A DNA stretch of 6,146 bases from Rhizobiaceae bacterium (lineage in GTDB: Bacteria > Pseudomonadota > Alphaproteobacteria > Rhizobiales > Rhizobiaceae), in assembly GCA_014380965.1 (NCBI GenBank), contig JACMIV010000286.1:1-6146 (forward strand). Reading direction: 5' to 3'. Within the stretch, counting starts at the first letter, position 1. Every line of letters starts with the position of its first letter. Below the pieces are notes generated by a model. The model worked only from the letters and a program-made list of their open reading frames with translations, made no database searches and was not told the DNA's origin. Both the position numbers and the translations under genes were made by a program. Of the stretch, positions 5,953 through 6,146 are shown in pieces.

Positions 5953-6146
<194 letters not shown>

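Overview
The window is GC-rich, densely packed chromosomal DNA from an alphaproteobacterium, most likely of the Hyphomicrobiales (Rhizobiales). Three things point there: a CcrM-type GANTC methyltransferase start preceded by CtrA-like boxes, a threonine synthase with the rhizobial-style N-terminus, and the order thrC, M16 peptidase, GNAT acetyltransferase. I cannot name the genus. No tRNA, rRNA, CRISPR array, insertion sequence or phage gene is visible, and no gene-free stretch exceeds about 215 bases.

Layout. (1) Positions 2952 down to 1, minus strand: thrC (GTG start), an M16 zinc peptidase whose start overlaps the thrC stop by 4 bases, and the beginning of a RimJ-like acetyltransferase 6 bases further on. 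This looks like one translationally coupled operon. (2) Positions 2953-3167: a divergent intergenic region. (3) Positions 3168-3692, plus strand: a small lipoprotein of unknown function. It converges with the next block, and the two stop codons lie 10 bases apart on the two arms of a short hairpin. (4) Positions 5756 down to 3703, minus strand: a HAD-family phosphatase, then a small membrane-anchored or exported protein, then a DUF4056-like protein overlapping it by ATGA. (5) Positions 5757-5964: a 208-base divergent intergenic region with one exact and one near-exact CtrA half-site facing ccrM, and a 7-bp stem-loop in the HAD leader. (6) Position 5965 to the window end, plus strand: the first 60 codons of ccrM, through its DPPY catalytic motif.

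How the genes relate. ThrC makes threonine from O-phosphohomoserine. The M16 peptidase and acetyltransferase share its transcript without an obvious metabolic link. CcrM is the cell-cycle adenine methyltransferase of alphaproteobacteria, and the CtrA-like boxes suggest the usual CtrA control. The lipoprotein and the coupled exported/DUF4056-like pair are the least understood genes. I found no convincing new defence, mobile or biosynthetic system. The most worthwhile leads are the ccrM control region, the coupled unknown pair and the stop-codon hairpin.
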